64,000 nt of DNA from positions 1 to 64,000 of the forward strand of contig NZ_NPEV01000007.1 in the NCBI RefSeq assembly GCF_003258835.1. Direction: 5' to 3'. The DNA is from Rhodobium orientis. GTDB lineage: Bacteria > Pseudomonadota > Alphaproteobacteria > Rhizobiales > Rhodobiaceae. Below the pieces are notes generated by a model, which had not been told where the DNA came from, did not search any database, and saw only the letters and a list, made by a program, of their open reading frames with translations. A program made the position numbers and the translations under genes. Of this stretch, positions 16,735 through 24,663 are shown in pieces (positions within the stretch are counted from its first letter, which is position 1; each line of letters opens with the position of its first letter).

Positions 16735-17960
16735 CAAAACGCAGTATCGACGACCTGGCCCTCTTTGGCGGGGCGCCTCTATTCCAGACCGTTCGGCCCG
16801 TCGGCCAAATCTATATGCCGGCGCGGGATACGTTCGATACCTGGTTCGACGCGATAATCGAGCGACGTTATTACACCAATCACGGTCCGTTGGTTTCCCG
16901 TTTGGATCGTGCGATCGCCGAACGCCTTGACGTGAAACATGCCGTCTCCGTAACCAATGGGACGGTGGCGTTGATGGTTGCGCTGGTCGCCCTGGAACTG
17001 TCCGGCGACGTTATCGTGCCCGCGTTCACCTTCCCCGCGACGGTGCAAGCGTTGCATTGGGCCGGATTAACCCCGGTCTTTGCCGACGTCGACAGCAGGA
17101 CGCATATGCTGACGGCGGAAAGCGTCGCCAAGGTGAAGACGGACCGCACCAGCGCCGTGCTGGGCGTTCACGTCTGGGGCCGCGCCTGCGCGCCTGCGGA
17201 ATTGGAGGCCTATTGCCGGCAAAACGATCTCCGTCTCCTGTACGATGCTTGCCACGCATTCGGCTGCTCGTTCGACGGCAAGATGATCGGGAATTTCGGC
17301 GATGCGGAGGTGTTTTCGTTTCACGCGACGAAGATCGTCAACGCGGCGGAAGGCGGGTGCATCACCACCAACGACGACGACCTCGCCGCCCGCCTGATAA
17401 CCGCTCGAAATTTCCATCGCTCACCGAAGGACCAATCCGTCTACGTTCGGTTGAACGGGAAAATGAGCGAAGCGCAGGCGGCAATGGCCTTGATGGCACT
17501 GTCGCAATTCGAGGAATTCGTCGACCGGAACGAGGCCATTTATTCGACCTATGAGCGCGGCCTTGAGGGCACGAGCGGAATAAAGGCAATTCGTTACGAC
17601 AGACGTAATCGTAACAATTTCCAATATGCGGTTTTCGAGATTGAACCGGAAAGCTCCCTGTCCAGGGACCAGATTCTGGACGTTCTGCGCGCTGAAAACA
17701 TCTACGCGCGCCGATATTTCTTTCCGAGCGTCCACCGATTGTCGCCCTATTGCGATGCCCTGGACGGCGAAAAACGCGAGCTCCCCGTAACAACGTCGCT
17801 GTGTCAGACCGTATTGCAGCTGCCGCTGGGCGCCCAAATCAATCCCGAGGACGCGGAGCTGATCGCGGCACTACTCGATCTTATTTTGGAAAATGGTGAT
17901 GAAATAAAAGCAAGGGCTGAGGCCACGGCAGGTGCAAATAGTTTGCGAAGCGGTTGGTGA
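16728..17960 (+). CDS. DegT/DnrJ/EryC1/StrS family PLP-dependent sugar aminotransferase
   Basis: A 410-residue enzyme. Features include SVTNGTVALMVALVAL (PLP phosphate region), VIVPAFTFPAT, LLYDACHAFG with the PLP-contacting Asp, and the Schiff-base lysine Lys202 in SFHATKIVNAAEGG. The C-terminal part has NFQYAVFEI and ARRYFFPSVH, as in sugar aminotransferases that act on 4-keto or 3-keto NDP-sugars. The start is a GTG at 16728, overlapping the preceding gene by seven bases. It is clearly a tandem duplicate of the C-terminal half of the upstream fusion. The amino donor is normally glutamate. Regiochemistry (C3 or C4) cannot be judged by eye. Confidence 0.9.
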   Translation: MVAKRSIDDLALFGGAPLFQTVRPVGQIYMPARDTFDTWFDAIIERRYYTNHGPLVSRLDRAIAERLDVKHAVSVTNGTVALMVALVALELSGDVIVPAFTFPATVQALHWAGLTPVFADVDSRTHMLTAESVAKVKTDRTSAVLGVHVWGRACAPAELEAYCRQNDLRLLYDACHAFGCSFDGKMIGNFGDAEVFSFHATKIVNAAEGGCITTNDDDLAARLITARNFHRSPKDQSVYVRLNGKMSEAQAAMALMALSQFEEFVDRNEAIYSTYERGLEGTSGIKAIRYDRRNRNNFQYAVFEIEPESSLSRDQILDVLRAENIYARRYFFPSVHRLSPYCDALDGEKRELPVTTSLCQTVLQLPLGAQINPEDAELIAALLDLILENGDEIKARAEATAGANSLRSGW

Positions 17961-17965
17961 CGCAA

Positions 17966-18682
17966 ATGCGCTTGGGCATCATGCAGCCGTACTTCTTTCC
18001 GTATATTGGCTATTTCGACGTCATCGGCAAAACGGATCAGTGGATCGTCTTCGACGTAGTTAAATACCAGCCGAAGCACTGGATGAATCGCAACCGCATA
18101 CTTGAGCCAAACAAGGGCGAACAATACATCACCGTTCCCGTCGACAAAGCATCGGGGAGCCTCCTGACCGAGGTTCGGACCAAGGACGCTGACGCGGCGC
18201 GGGACAAGATACTCCGCCAGCTCTCCCTTTACAGATCAGTCGCACCGTTTTTCGACGATGTGTATGCCTTGGTCGATGAAACGTTCGCCAGATTTGACGG
18301 CGGCCTCCTGCGCGACCTGAATGTTATCGGCTTGCAGCTTGTTTGCGCGCGCCTCGAAATTCCGTTCAATTATAGTTTGTGCTCCAGCCACGATTTCGAT
18401 TTTTCAAATGTTTCTCACGCCGGTCAGTGGGCGCTTGAAATCTGCGACCAGTGTGGGGCAACGGGCTACGTCAACCCGCCGGGCGGGCGACCGATTTTCA
18501 AAATCGAAGAATGGCGCGAGCGCCAGATCGATATCGCGTTCACGTCCATGCCGGATTTCCGCTATGACGTCCGCAACCGATGGCAGTTCGTGCCGAACCT
18601 TTCCATACTCGACTGCATGATGTGGTCATCGCCGGATCGCATTCGCAGCTATCTCGCTGGCCTGAGCCTCGACCATCCATAA
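17966..18682 (+). CDS. WbqC-like family protein
   Basis: A 238-residue protein with the family opening MRLGIMQPYFFPYIGYFDVI. The downstream segment YQPKHWMNRNRIL and the ending around SILDCMMWSS (near DPxPxY-like positions) also fit WbqC. Members are found in O-antigen and aminosugar clusters beside aminotransferases and are thought to act as N-acyl or glycine-type transferases, but the mechanism is not firmly established. The ATG at 17966 gives the conserved N-terminus. A TTG at 17954 would overlap the preceding stop. Its place right after two DegT aminotransferases fits acylation of the new amino group. Confidence 0.85.
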   Translation: MRLGIMQPYFFPYIGYFDVIGKTDQWIVFDVVKYQPKHWMNRNRILEPNKGEQYITVPVDKASGSLLTEVRTKDADAARDKILRQLSLYRSVAPFFDDVYALVDETFARFDGGLLRDLNVIGLQLVCARLEIPFNYSLCSSHDFDFSNVSHAGQWALEICDQCGATGYVNPPGGRPIFKIEEWRERQIDIAFTSMPDFRYDVRNRWQFVPNLSILDCMMWSSPDRIRSYLAGLSLDHP

Positions 18683-18697
18683 CATTTGAACGCCGGC

Positions 18698-20221
18698 ATG
18701 CGACCTCCACGATTTCTCAGATCCGTTTTCACCCGATCGGCGAAGGGCATCGATGCGCCCGTTGATGATGCCTTCTACAACAAGAATTATGCCTACGATC
18801 TTCGCGGAATAGCGCCGTCCAAACACTACAGAAAATATGGTCGGGAGCGCGGGTTTCTGCCATCCCAGGACGTCGATCCCGACGCACAAGCACTTCTGGG
18901 GGGCCTCGGCGGCGGTGCCGAAGCGGATTTAAGTCCGGCGGAAATCTACGAAAAGCTTTGTCGGCATATTCTCGTTCACTTCCCGGAGTATGACGGTTTT
19001 TTCTGGACGTTCCTGGACACTCAGGCGCCGCCCGTGGCGGGCGCCCGCCGCTCCTACGATGAGGACCAGATGCGCCGCCGGGAACGACTCGCCGAGATGT
19101 CGTTCACGCTCGGCGGGCGCACCTGCCAGATCGATCAGCCGTCGACAGACGAGTTCCTGTCGTCACTGTCGTCCTCGACCCCGGTCTTCCATGGCCGCTT
19201 GCCGCACGGGTTCTGGGATGCGCTCTCCAGGACCTTCACGATCCGGCGCATTCTGGCGGACCAGTTCAGTCAAGATCCCGCCGATGAAAAGACGCTTCGG
19301 CTCGCCATTCGCATCACGCGGGCGATCGCACCGCATACACCGGTCCTGTTTGAGAACGTCATTTCAGAGACCTTCGATATCGCGAACAAATTGCCGACGG
19401 ATCTGGAAATCGCGTTGGCCTTCAAATCCTTCCCGGATGGCGGCCCGGGTATTTTCGGCAGCGCAGCGGAATTGCCGCCGCGCGCGCCGTTCGTGTTCGA
19501 GGCCGCCGCAGAATGCCTGGGCGAACGACGCGTGTTCGGCGACGCCATGCTGCTGAAGCGGGTTGTCATGGCCGGCGAGTTCAACGCCTTCATCGACACC
19601 ATCCGCGGCCGGCCTGTTCTGTTGATTGCGAACGAGGGGCTTGCCGACTTTGGCCGGCGTTTTGATATCCCGAATTGCCTTTTCATAGAGATCCCCCCCT
19701 TCGACTCGCAGGAATTCCGGCAACAGATCCTGCAGAGGTGCCGCGAGGGGCTTCGCCACCTGTCGGATCAGAGCTCGCGCCAGACGCCGCCTATTGTCCT
19801 CACGCGGTGTGGCGGGTCGTTCAGCTTCTGGCTTTTCGGTCAGTTGCACGCCGAATTTCCGTCGGCATCCTATGTCGACATCGGACAAGCGATAAATCTC
19901 TGGTTCCTCGACAAAGAGGGCATCGTGTTGCCCGGCGGCTTGCCGTGGACAGCCGGGTTGGAAAAACAGCTCGCGCTCAACAAGTTGCAGGAATTCTACA
20001 GAGAGAAACTGCGCATCGATGATTTCAAATCATTCCATATCGAGCGCCACGGCGTTGCCGACCCGCAAACCCGTTGGCGCAGCGGCAGCCGCTTCATGGA
20101 CTACGCCCGACTCCTGTCTCGTTTCGGCTTGATGGAGAACGTGCGCGTTTGCGTGGAGCGTGCATTGGAAGAACGCCCGGACGACCCAGCCGCACTGCAA
20201 ATGCTGTCAAGATTGTCATAG
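18698..20221 (+). CDS. Uncharacterised glycan-island protein, paralogue of the 20334 gene
   Basis: A 507-residue protein with no firm family. Near residues 25-55 it has one FY...HY...G module (DDAFYNKNYAYDL, SKHYRKYGRERGFLP) like those in the 854-residue glycosyltransferase. The rest aligns along its length with the convergent 20334 gene. The best-conserved block is GRPVLLIANEGLADFGRRF (from about 304), then IEIPPFDS, then PIVLTRCGGSFSFWLFGQL (about 365) and YVDIGQAINLWFLD (about 391-405). The last two resemble the end of GT-D-fold glycosyltransferases (DUF1792), where a LxxLG...DIGH pattern occurs. This link is weak. The start could also be TTG 18686. It ends the 13952-20221 operon. Confidence 0.6.
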   Translation: MRPPRFLRSVFTRSAKGIDAPVDDAFYNKNYAYDLRGIAPSKHYRKYGRERGFLPSQDVDPDAQALLGGLGGGAEADLSPAEIYEKLCRHILVHFPEYDGFFWTFLDTQAPPVAGARRSYDEDQMRRRERLAEMSFTLGGRTCQIDQPSTDEFLSSLSSSTPVFHGRLPHGFWDALSRTFTIRRILADQFSQDPADEKTLRLAIRITRAIAPHTPVLFENVISETFDIANKLPTDLEIALAFKSFPDGGPGIFGSAAELPPRAPFVFEAAAECLGERRVFGDAMLLKRVVMAGEFNAFIDTIRGRPVLLIANEGLADFGRRFDIPNCLFIEIPPFDSQEFRQQILQRCREGLRHLSDQSSRQTPPIVLTRCGGSFSFWLFGQLHAEFPSASYVDIGQAINLWFLDKEGIVLPGGLPWTAGLEKQLALNKLQEFYREKLRIDDFKSFHIERHGVADPQTRWRSGSRFMDYARLLSRFGLMENVRVCVERALEERPDDPAALQMLSRLS

Positions 20222-20228
20222 CGCGGAT

Positions 20229-20322
20229 TCCCGAAAAGCGGAAACCGGTTTGCCGGCAAGAATACGCGTCAAAACAAAAGGTTAGAGCAGTTCGGGCGAT
20301 TCCGTAATCGCCTGAAATCATC
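20229..20322 (+). repeat. Intergenic mosaic repeat, family D, copy 2
   Basis: Same modules as 5031-5130: AAGAATACGCG, CAAAACAAAAGGTTAGAGC and a terminal hairpin (TTCGGGCGATT pairing with AATCGCCTGAA, 20291-20313). It sits between two convergent genes and may double as a transcription end. Confidence 0.6.
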
Positions 20323-20333
20323 CAAGCGTGCGG

Positions 20334-22133
20334 TCACGCACCCTGTTTTTTTACCAATTGGTTCAACCGGTTCGTAAATTGCGGTTTCTCGCCGAGTTGC
20401 CGCATTGCCTCCGTCAGCACGGCGATTGCCCGGTCGGCCCTGCCCGTCTTTTCATAGGCTATGGTCAATTGGATGACCGGGACACGCGATAGGTCGTCGC
20501 CAATACGCGAGGTCAAGTCGATGAACTCTTCAAACCGCCGTTCGTCGAATAGAATGGCGGCGTATATTTGCTTTGCGACAATGAGCGAGTCGTCCAGGTG
20601 AATCGCTCGCTCGGCGGAGAGCTTCGCTTCCGGAAGATTTCCGATGCGCCTGTAAAGGCGCGCAAGCAGAACATGCGTTCTGGACAGGTCCGGCGCCGTC
20701 TCCCTGGAGCGCTCCGCGAAAACCACAGCCCGTTCGTACAGTTCGAAACGATTAAGAAGGTTGGCAAAGTCGAGGTTGCCATCGAATTTTGGCAGGGATT
20801 TCAAATAGGTCCCATCGAAAAACCGCTGACGTAGAACATCCCTGCTGTCGGAAACGCCTAAGAGCTCGTCGTAGAACGAAAAAAGATCATTGGATTCAAG
20901 GATCTTCTCCCAAAAATCCTGCAACCAGAGCATATCCGGTTTGCCCGCCTCGGCATCATCGAGAAACCAGATGTTGATGGCCTGCCCGATGTCAAAATAG
21001 GCAGCATCCGGACAGCGCTGTGAGAGATGAAACAACAGCCAGAAGGCGAAGGACCCGCCGGCCTGGGTCAGCACGATCGGCACCTCCGTCGACCGCGATT
21101 CAGCTCGGACGGACGCCATGAATTCGCACACCTCATCGAGAATCCGGTGCCGTATCGCAAGGCTGTCCCAGGGCGGGATCTCGAAGTGATGGAAATCTCT
21201 CAATCCCCATCTGCGACCGAGATCGGCAAAGCCCGAATTCGCGATCAGAATGACGGTTCGGTCCCTCATGGCATCGATCAGGCGCCGGATGCTGCCGGTG
21301 GAGGCGTATCGCTTCCAGGCAATGCCATCTTCAAAGACAAAGCCGTCGGGAAAGTGCTTGATCAAGAACGCGGTCGTCGCCTCGAAGCGGCGCTGCGTGG
21401 GCGGAGCCGACCCGAACAAACCATCCGGAATCTCCGGATGCGCCTTCAGGGCCAGACACACCGAAAAGGTCCCGCCATTTTCGAGGAGGATCGATTCGAC
21501 CTCCTCGACGAAATTCTCCGTGAACAATGGGTGATTGGGAAAGACCTGCTTGAGGATCCGGAGCCCCAGTCTCTGCGCTTTCTCTTCGGTGTCGACGATC
21601 GGCCATAGTCGTCCAATGATCGGCGAAATGACGTTGAGGCGCGCAATCATGTCCAGAAAGCCATGCGGCAAACGGGGAAACAGGCAGGCCTTGCCGGACG
21701 CGATTATCTCGCAGAGATCGTCGGGAGCCCGCTTTCTTAGCTGGAATTTCTTGTCGCCAGCGGCGAAGGAAATCGTGCCTGCCGCGTCGACCTTGTCCCA
21801 TTGTCGCAACGTCGACCTGTTGCGCTTGAAATGATCCTTCTCGATCTGGGTATCGGAGAACCGCCAAAAAAAGGCGTCCGCATCCTCGACGCACGCCAGG
21901 ACATCGCGCGCGATCGATTTGAGGAGCGCGTCCAGTCCGGCCTCGGCGATGCCGCGCGCCTGGGACTCTTCATCCAGATCCGGATAGCAAATCGCGGCGA
22001 CCAACGGATCGAACGCCGCATTCGGCATCAGGCCTTTCGAGCGACCGTCCCGTTCGTAGTGTTCGCCAGGTGTCAGCGGCCCGCTCAGAAGTTTGTAATG
22101 CTGACGGTAAAAGACGTCATCAACGAACATCAT
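20334..22133 (-). CDS. Uncharacterised glycan-island protein with C-terminal TPR-like repeats
   Basis: A 599-residue paralogue of the 18698 gene. Near the N-terminus is a single FY/HY module (VDDVFYRQHYKLL, GEHYERDGRSKGLMP). The middle matches its paralogue: RLPHGFLDMIARL, RTVILIANSGFADLGRRW, FEIPPWDS, PIVLTQAGGSFAFWLLFHL and YFDIGQAINIWFLDD. The last 130 residues, absent from the paralogue, look like tetratricopeptide repeats (LARLYRRIGNLPEAKLSAERAI and AYEKTGRADRAIAVLTEA). Two ATGs (22133, 22130) are possible starts. An upstream TTG (22151) is less likely. It follows the 22160 methyltransferase gene by 26 bases on the same strand. A sugar-transfer role is inferred only from its neighbours and the weak GT-D resemblance. 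Confidence 0.6.
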   Translation of the reverse strand: MMFVDDVFYRQHYKLLSGPLTPGEHYERDGRSKGLMPNAAFDPLVAAICYPDLDEESQARGIAEAGLDALLKSIARDVLACVEDADAFFWRFSDTQIEKDHFKRNRSTLRQWDKVDAAGTISFAAGDKKFQLRKRAPDDLCEIIASGKACLFPRLPHGFLDMIARLNVISPIIGRLWPIVDTEEKAQRLGLRILKQVFPNHPLFTENFVEEVESILLENGGTFSVCLALKAHPEIPDGLFGSAPPTQRRFEATTAFLIKHFPDGFVFEDGIAWKRYASTGSIRRLIDAMRDRTVILIANSGFADLGRRWGLRDFHHFEIPPWDSLAIRHRILDEVCEFMASVRAESRSTEVPIVLTQAGGSFAFWLLFHLSQRCPDAAYFDIGQAINIWFLDDAEAGKPDMLWLQDFWEKILESNDLFSFYDELLGVSDSRDVLRQRFFDGTYLKSLPKFDGNLDFANLLNRFELYERAVVFAERSRETAPDLSRTHVLLARLYRRIGNLPEAKLSAERAIHLDDSLIVAKQIYAAILFDERRFEEFIDLTSRIGDDLSRVPVIQLTIAYEKTGRADRAIAVLTEAMRQLGEKPQFTNRLNQLVKKQGA

Positions 22134-22159
22134 GCACTCGCGGGAACACAAGGGTTTCT

Positions 22160-23110
22160 TTATTTTTTCTTCGTGAAGATCATCGCATAATCAGCGGGAA
22201 ACTTTTCCGATTGCTGGCTCTTGTAGTCCCGGTTGATGTAGCGAGAGAGCATTCCATTCATTCGGGACAGTTCCCGATCGTTTGCGGCTTGCGCAAAATG
22301 TCCCATCGCGAACAGGGCCAGCGACAGGAAAAGATCGCCGTTTGGTCTGACCTCGAGGTTCAGGTCGTTGCGTTCGGCGTATTCGTGATAGATGTCGATT
22401 GTCGGTGTCCCGCACTCCAAGTGCTCGACAATCCACTGGAGCGGCCCGAAAACTTCGAGCAAGAATTTCTGACGTTCGACGGCATCCCCGGTATCGACGG
22501 GATTGCAGAGGATCACGCCCTTTTTTCCAAGCGCCAGCAAGGATTGGAAAAAATCTTCCTTATCGTCGTCGGGAATATGTTCGAAGACATGGACAGCGAG
22601 AGCGACGTCGAATTCGTAGCCAGCGGCCACAAGATCCGTCGACATCATGTTGTTGATCGTCGGCTCGCATAACAGGTAATTCGCATTTTTCAAGAACTGC
22701 GCGATGAAACCGGTGTGGCCGCCAATGTCGACGATGCTGAGGTCGTCATGGCCAAAATGCTCGAAGACGAGATCGGCCGTTCTCTGGTTCCTGGCGTAGC
22801 GCACCCCCTGATTGAGGAGCTGATCCCCGGTCATTTGTGTCGATGCAAGGTCATCCTGGTCGACGTCGGCACCGAGGAACTTGGCCGAGCGGAGCATGGA
22901 ATGCGCGAGCACGATTTGCCCCGACGCCTTCGCACGCCTTGCGGCATCGACGTAAGCATTCGCATCGAAAATGTCTTCTTTTTCAATCCAAAGTTGGTTT
23001 TCGTTGCCAGGCACGTGACGCGACCAATCCTCTGTGAGGGAAAACTTGTCGGCAGAAATGGCGCCGCCAATCCCCCCGTTTAACCGTATCGATCCTTTAC
23101 CATAAGCCAC
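22160..23110 (-). CDS. Class I SAM-dependent methyltransferase
   Basis: A 316-residue protein. About 120 residues precede the methyltransferase core, which begins with LSIVDIGGHTGFIAQFL (motif I). It continues with LLCEPTINNM, VALAVHVFEHIPDDDK (the HVFEH motif common in Methyltransf_11/23 proteins) and KGVILCNPVD. The substrate is unknown, presumably a sugar or lipid of the local glycan pathway. The start is a GTG at 23110. No in-frame ATG is near. It is the first gene of a two-gene minus-strand unit with the 20334 gene, pointing away from the tRNA boundary. The DNA is AT-rich relative to the core genes to its right. Confidence 0.75.
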   Translation of the reverse strand: MAYGKGSIRLNGGIGGAISADKFSLTEDWSRHVPGNENQLWIEKEDIFDANAYVDAARRAKASGQIVLAHSMLRSAKFLGADVDQDDLASTQMTGDQLLNQGVRYARNQRTADLVFEHFGHDDLSIVDIGGHTGFIAQFLKNANYLLCEPTINNMMSTDLVAAGYEFDVALAVHVFEHIPDDDKEDFFQSLLALGKKGVILCNPVDTGDAVERQKFLLEVFGPLQWIVEHLECGTPTIDIYHEYAERNDLNLEVRPNGDLFLSLALFAMGHFAQAANDRELSRMNGMLSRYINRDYKSQQSEKFPADYAMIFTKKK

Positions 23111-23493
23111 GCGAACGCGGCTATGACTTTCTCACCGGCCGCCCCGGAACAAGACAGCATTGTCTCGTCCGTTCGGGGGCCGGCCTCAAGGAGAAACACC
23201 GCACCGGAAAATGCTCGTGCAATGGCACGTTTCTTTTTTCATGAAATCGGTTTATTCGCAGGCGCCATGCCGCCGACACACCTTTCGAGGTTCAGCATAG
23301 ATCTCGCGTCAACGGAACCGGAAACATAAGAATGCTTGGGGAAACCTGTGGATGCACCCGACGTGCATCGAAACCAATTGGCGGCGCACCCCGCGACTGC
23401 TGCGCATTGTCTCCGAAAACGAGGCCGCGGCCCGCGCCTTCGCCCGCCTCCGCGGAGCAAGGGAATGAACGGAGCTTCGTGGCCGGAAAACGG

Positions 23494-23577
23494 GTGGATG
23501 TGACCGGAACGATTTCCAGCCCCGTGGGCTCGCAAGGCCGAACGGCCGGCCCGGCCGCCCCCGCGGGGCCGCGAACA
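23494..23577 (+). repeat. Hairpin-rich intergenic repeat, family E, copy 1
   Basis: Layout: GTGGATGTGACCGG, hairpin AGCCCcgtGGGCT, the constant CGCAAG, hairpin GGCCGaacGGCC, then further GC-rich palindromes. Copies lie at 23614, 25579, 32341, 32445 and 59120. Stem sequences differ between copies while staying self-complementary. Confidence 0.6.
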
Positions 23578-23613
23578 AGGTGAGCTGGCGTGAGCGGGAC
23601 TATTGGAGAAATG

Positions 23614-23713
23614 GTGGACGTAACTGGAGTGAATTCGAACCCGCAGGGTTCGCAAGCGCGACCGCGCGCCGGTCGGTCAGACCGCCCCATCGGAGACCTG
23701 AGCGAAGCGAAGA
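23614..23713 (+). repeat. Hairpin-rich intergenic repeat, family E, copy 2
   Basis: A tandem neighbour of copy 1. It starts GTGGACGTAACTGG, then has hairpin GAACCCgcaGGGTTC, constant CGCAAG, hairpin GCGCGaccGCGCGC, CCCATCGGAG and a GAGCGAAGCGA tail. Confidence 0.6.
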
Positions 23714-23734
23714 TACGTCGCGAGATATGGAAAC

Positions 23735-23810
23735 TGGTGGAGCCGAGGGGAATCGAACCCCTGACCTCTGCAGTGCGATTGCAGCGCTCTCCCATCTGAG
23801 CTACGGCCCC
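23735..23810 (-). tRNA. tRNA-Ala (anticodon CGC)
   Basis: A 76-nt cloverleaf on the minus strand. The acceptor stem GGGGCCG pairs with CGGCTCC and includes a G3-U70 wobble pair, the hallmark of alanine tRNA. The D arm is GCTC/GAGC. The anticodon stem CTGCA/TGCAG encloses loop ATCGCAC, so the anticodon is CGC, reading GCG codons. The T arm is AGGGG-TTCGAAT-CCCCT, and the 3' ACCA is encoded. Its 3' end faces the glycan island. Confidence 0.97.
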
Positions 23811-23979
23811 GGAATGTCGGCCATTTAGAGTCCGGCCCCGGAAGCTGTCAAGCGCAATGCGGCGCACCGCCCCGTTTTCGCGCGGCAATTTGCGGGTGCC
23901 GCGGTCTTGCGGGGCGACGTCCGCACAGCTACATCTTGCCGAAATCAACGCAACACCCCAAAGCGAGCGGATCCGCTTC

Positions 23980-24273
23980 ATGTGCTCTGTCACCCAATTG
24001 CTGCTGGTTATCCTCAACCTGATGATCTGGATCGTGGTCGCCAGCGCGATCTTCTCCTGGCTCTACGCCTTCAACGTGGTCAACCCGCGCAACCAGTTCA
24101 TCGCCATGATCGGCAATGCGCTCTACCAGTTGACGGAGCCGCTCTACCGGCCGATCCGCCGCTTCCTGCCCGATCTCGGCGGGCTCGACCTGTCGCCGGT
24201 GATCGTGCTGCTCATCATCTTTTTCCTCGACATGCTGATCCGCAACAACCTGGTGCCGATGTTCTGCTACTGA
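23980..24273 (+). CDS. YggT family membrane protein
   Basis: A 97-residue membrane protein of the YggT family. It has two hydrophobic segments, [20 protein letters not shown] near the N-terminus and [15 protein letters not shown] near the C-terminus. Between them lies the conserved [23 protein letters not shown] motif with its Pro-Ile-Arg signature. The start is set at ATG 23980, because the frame upstream to 23857 is not membrane-like and does not match the family. In other bacteria yggT sits beside a DUF167 gene, as here. Its function has been linked to osmotic stress and membrane or division assembly, but this is not settled. Confidence 0.9.
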   Translation: MCSVTQLLLVILNLMIWIVVASAIFSWLYAFNVVNPRNQFIAMIGNALYQLTEPLYRPIRRFLPDLGGLDLSPVIVLLIIFFLDMLIRNNLVPMFCY

Positions 24274-24290
24274 CCGGCGTCGCGGCGCCG

Positions 24291-24620
24291 ATGGCGGACC
24301 TTGCCGGAATAGCGGAGATCGGGCCGGATGCCCTGACGCTGACGGTCCGGCTGACGCCGAAGGCGTCGAAAGACGGCATCGACGGCGTCAAGGCGCTGTC
24401 CGACGGCCGCCAGGTCCTGGCCGCCCGGGTCAGGGCGGTGCCGGAAAAGGGTGCGGCCAATGCGGCGCTGGAAAAGCTGCTCGCCAAGGCGCTCGGCGTC
24501 GGCAAGAGCCAAGTGGCCGTCGTTTCCGGCGCAACGTCGCGGCTGAAGACGGTCAGGATCGCGGGCGACGGCGCCGCGATCTCATCGGCGCTGCAGCGGG
24601 CGCTCGACGACACGGCGTGA
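24291..24620 (+). CDS. DUF167 (YggU) family protein
   Basis: A 109-residue soluble protein. The family signature is [19 protein letters not shown] at the N-terminus, then [27 protein letters not shown] and [18 protein letters not shown]. The conserved PxKGxAN and SGxxSRxK blocks are both present. Function is unknown across the family. The frame is open further upstream (from 23907), but that part overlaps yggT and is a shadow. ATG 24291 is right for the family length. It lies 17 bases after yggT, as in many bacteria. Confidence 0.9.
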   Translation: MADLAGIAEIGPDALTLTVRLTPKASKDGIDGVKALSDGRQVLAARVRAVPEKGAANAALEKLLAKALGVGKSQVAVVSGATSRLKTVRIAGDGAAISSALQRALDDTA

Positions 24621-24663
24621 GCTGCGCAAGCGCCAACAGTTTTCATTGCAGGGGAGTGGGGCC

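Larger units (their letters stand above)
23111..23734. other. Intergenic region at island edge, 624 bp
   Basis: No convincing protein gene. It holds the start region of the 22160 gene, an unassigned stretch to about 23490, and then two tandem copies of a hairpin-rich repeat (23494-23577 and 23614-23713). It directly adjoins the 3' end of tRNA-Ala, the usual integration point of genomic islands. No perfect copy of the tRNA 3' end was noticed elsewhere in the window. Confidence 0.5.

Noticed and set aside
23332-23583. Small frames on both strands in the gap left of tRNA-Ala
   Set aside because: They run through hairpin repeats and are explained by the repeats' GC-rich palindromes.
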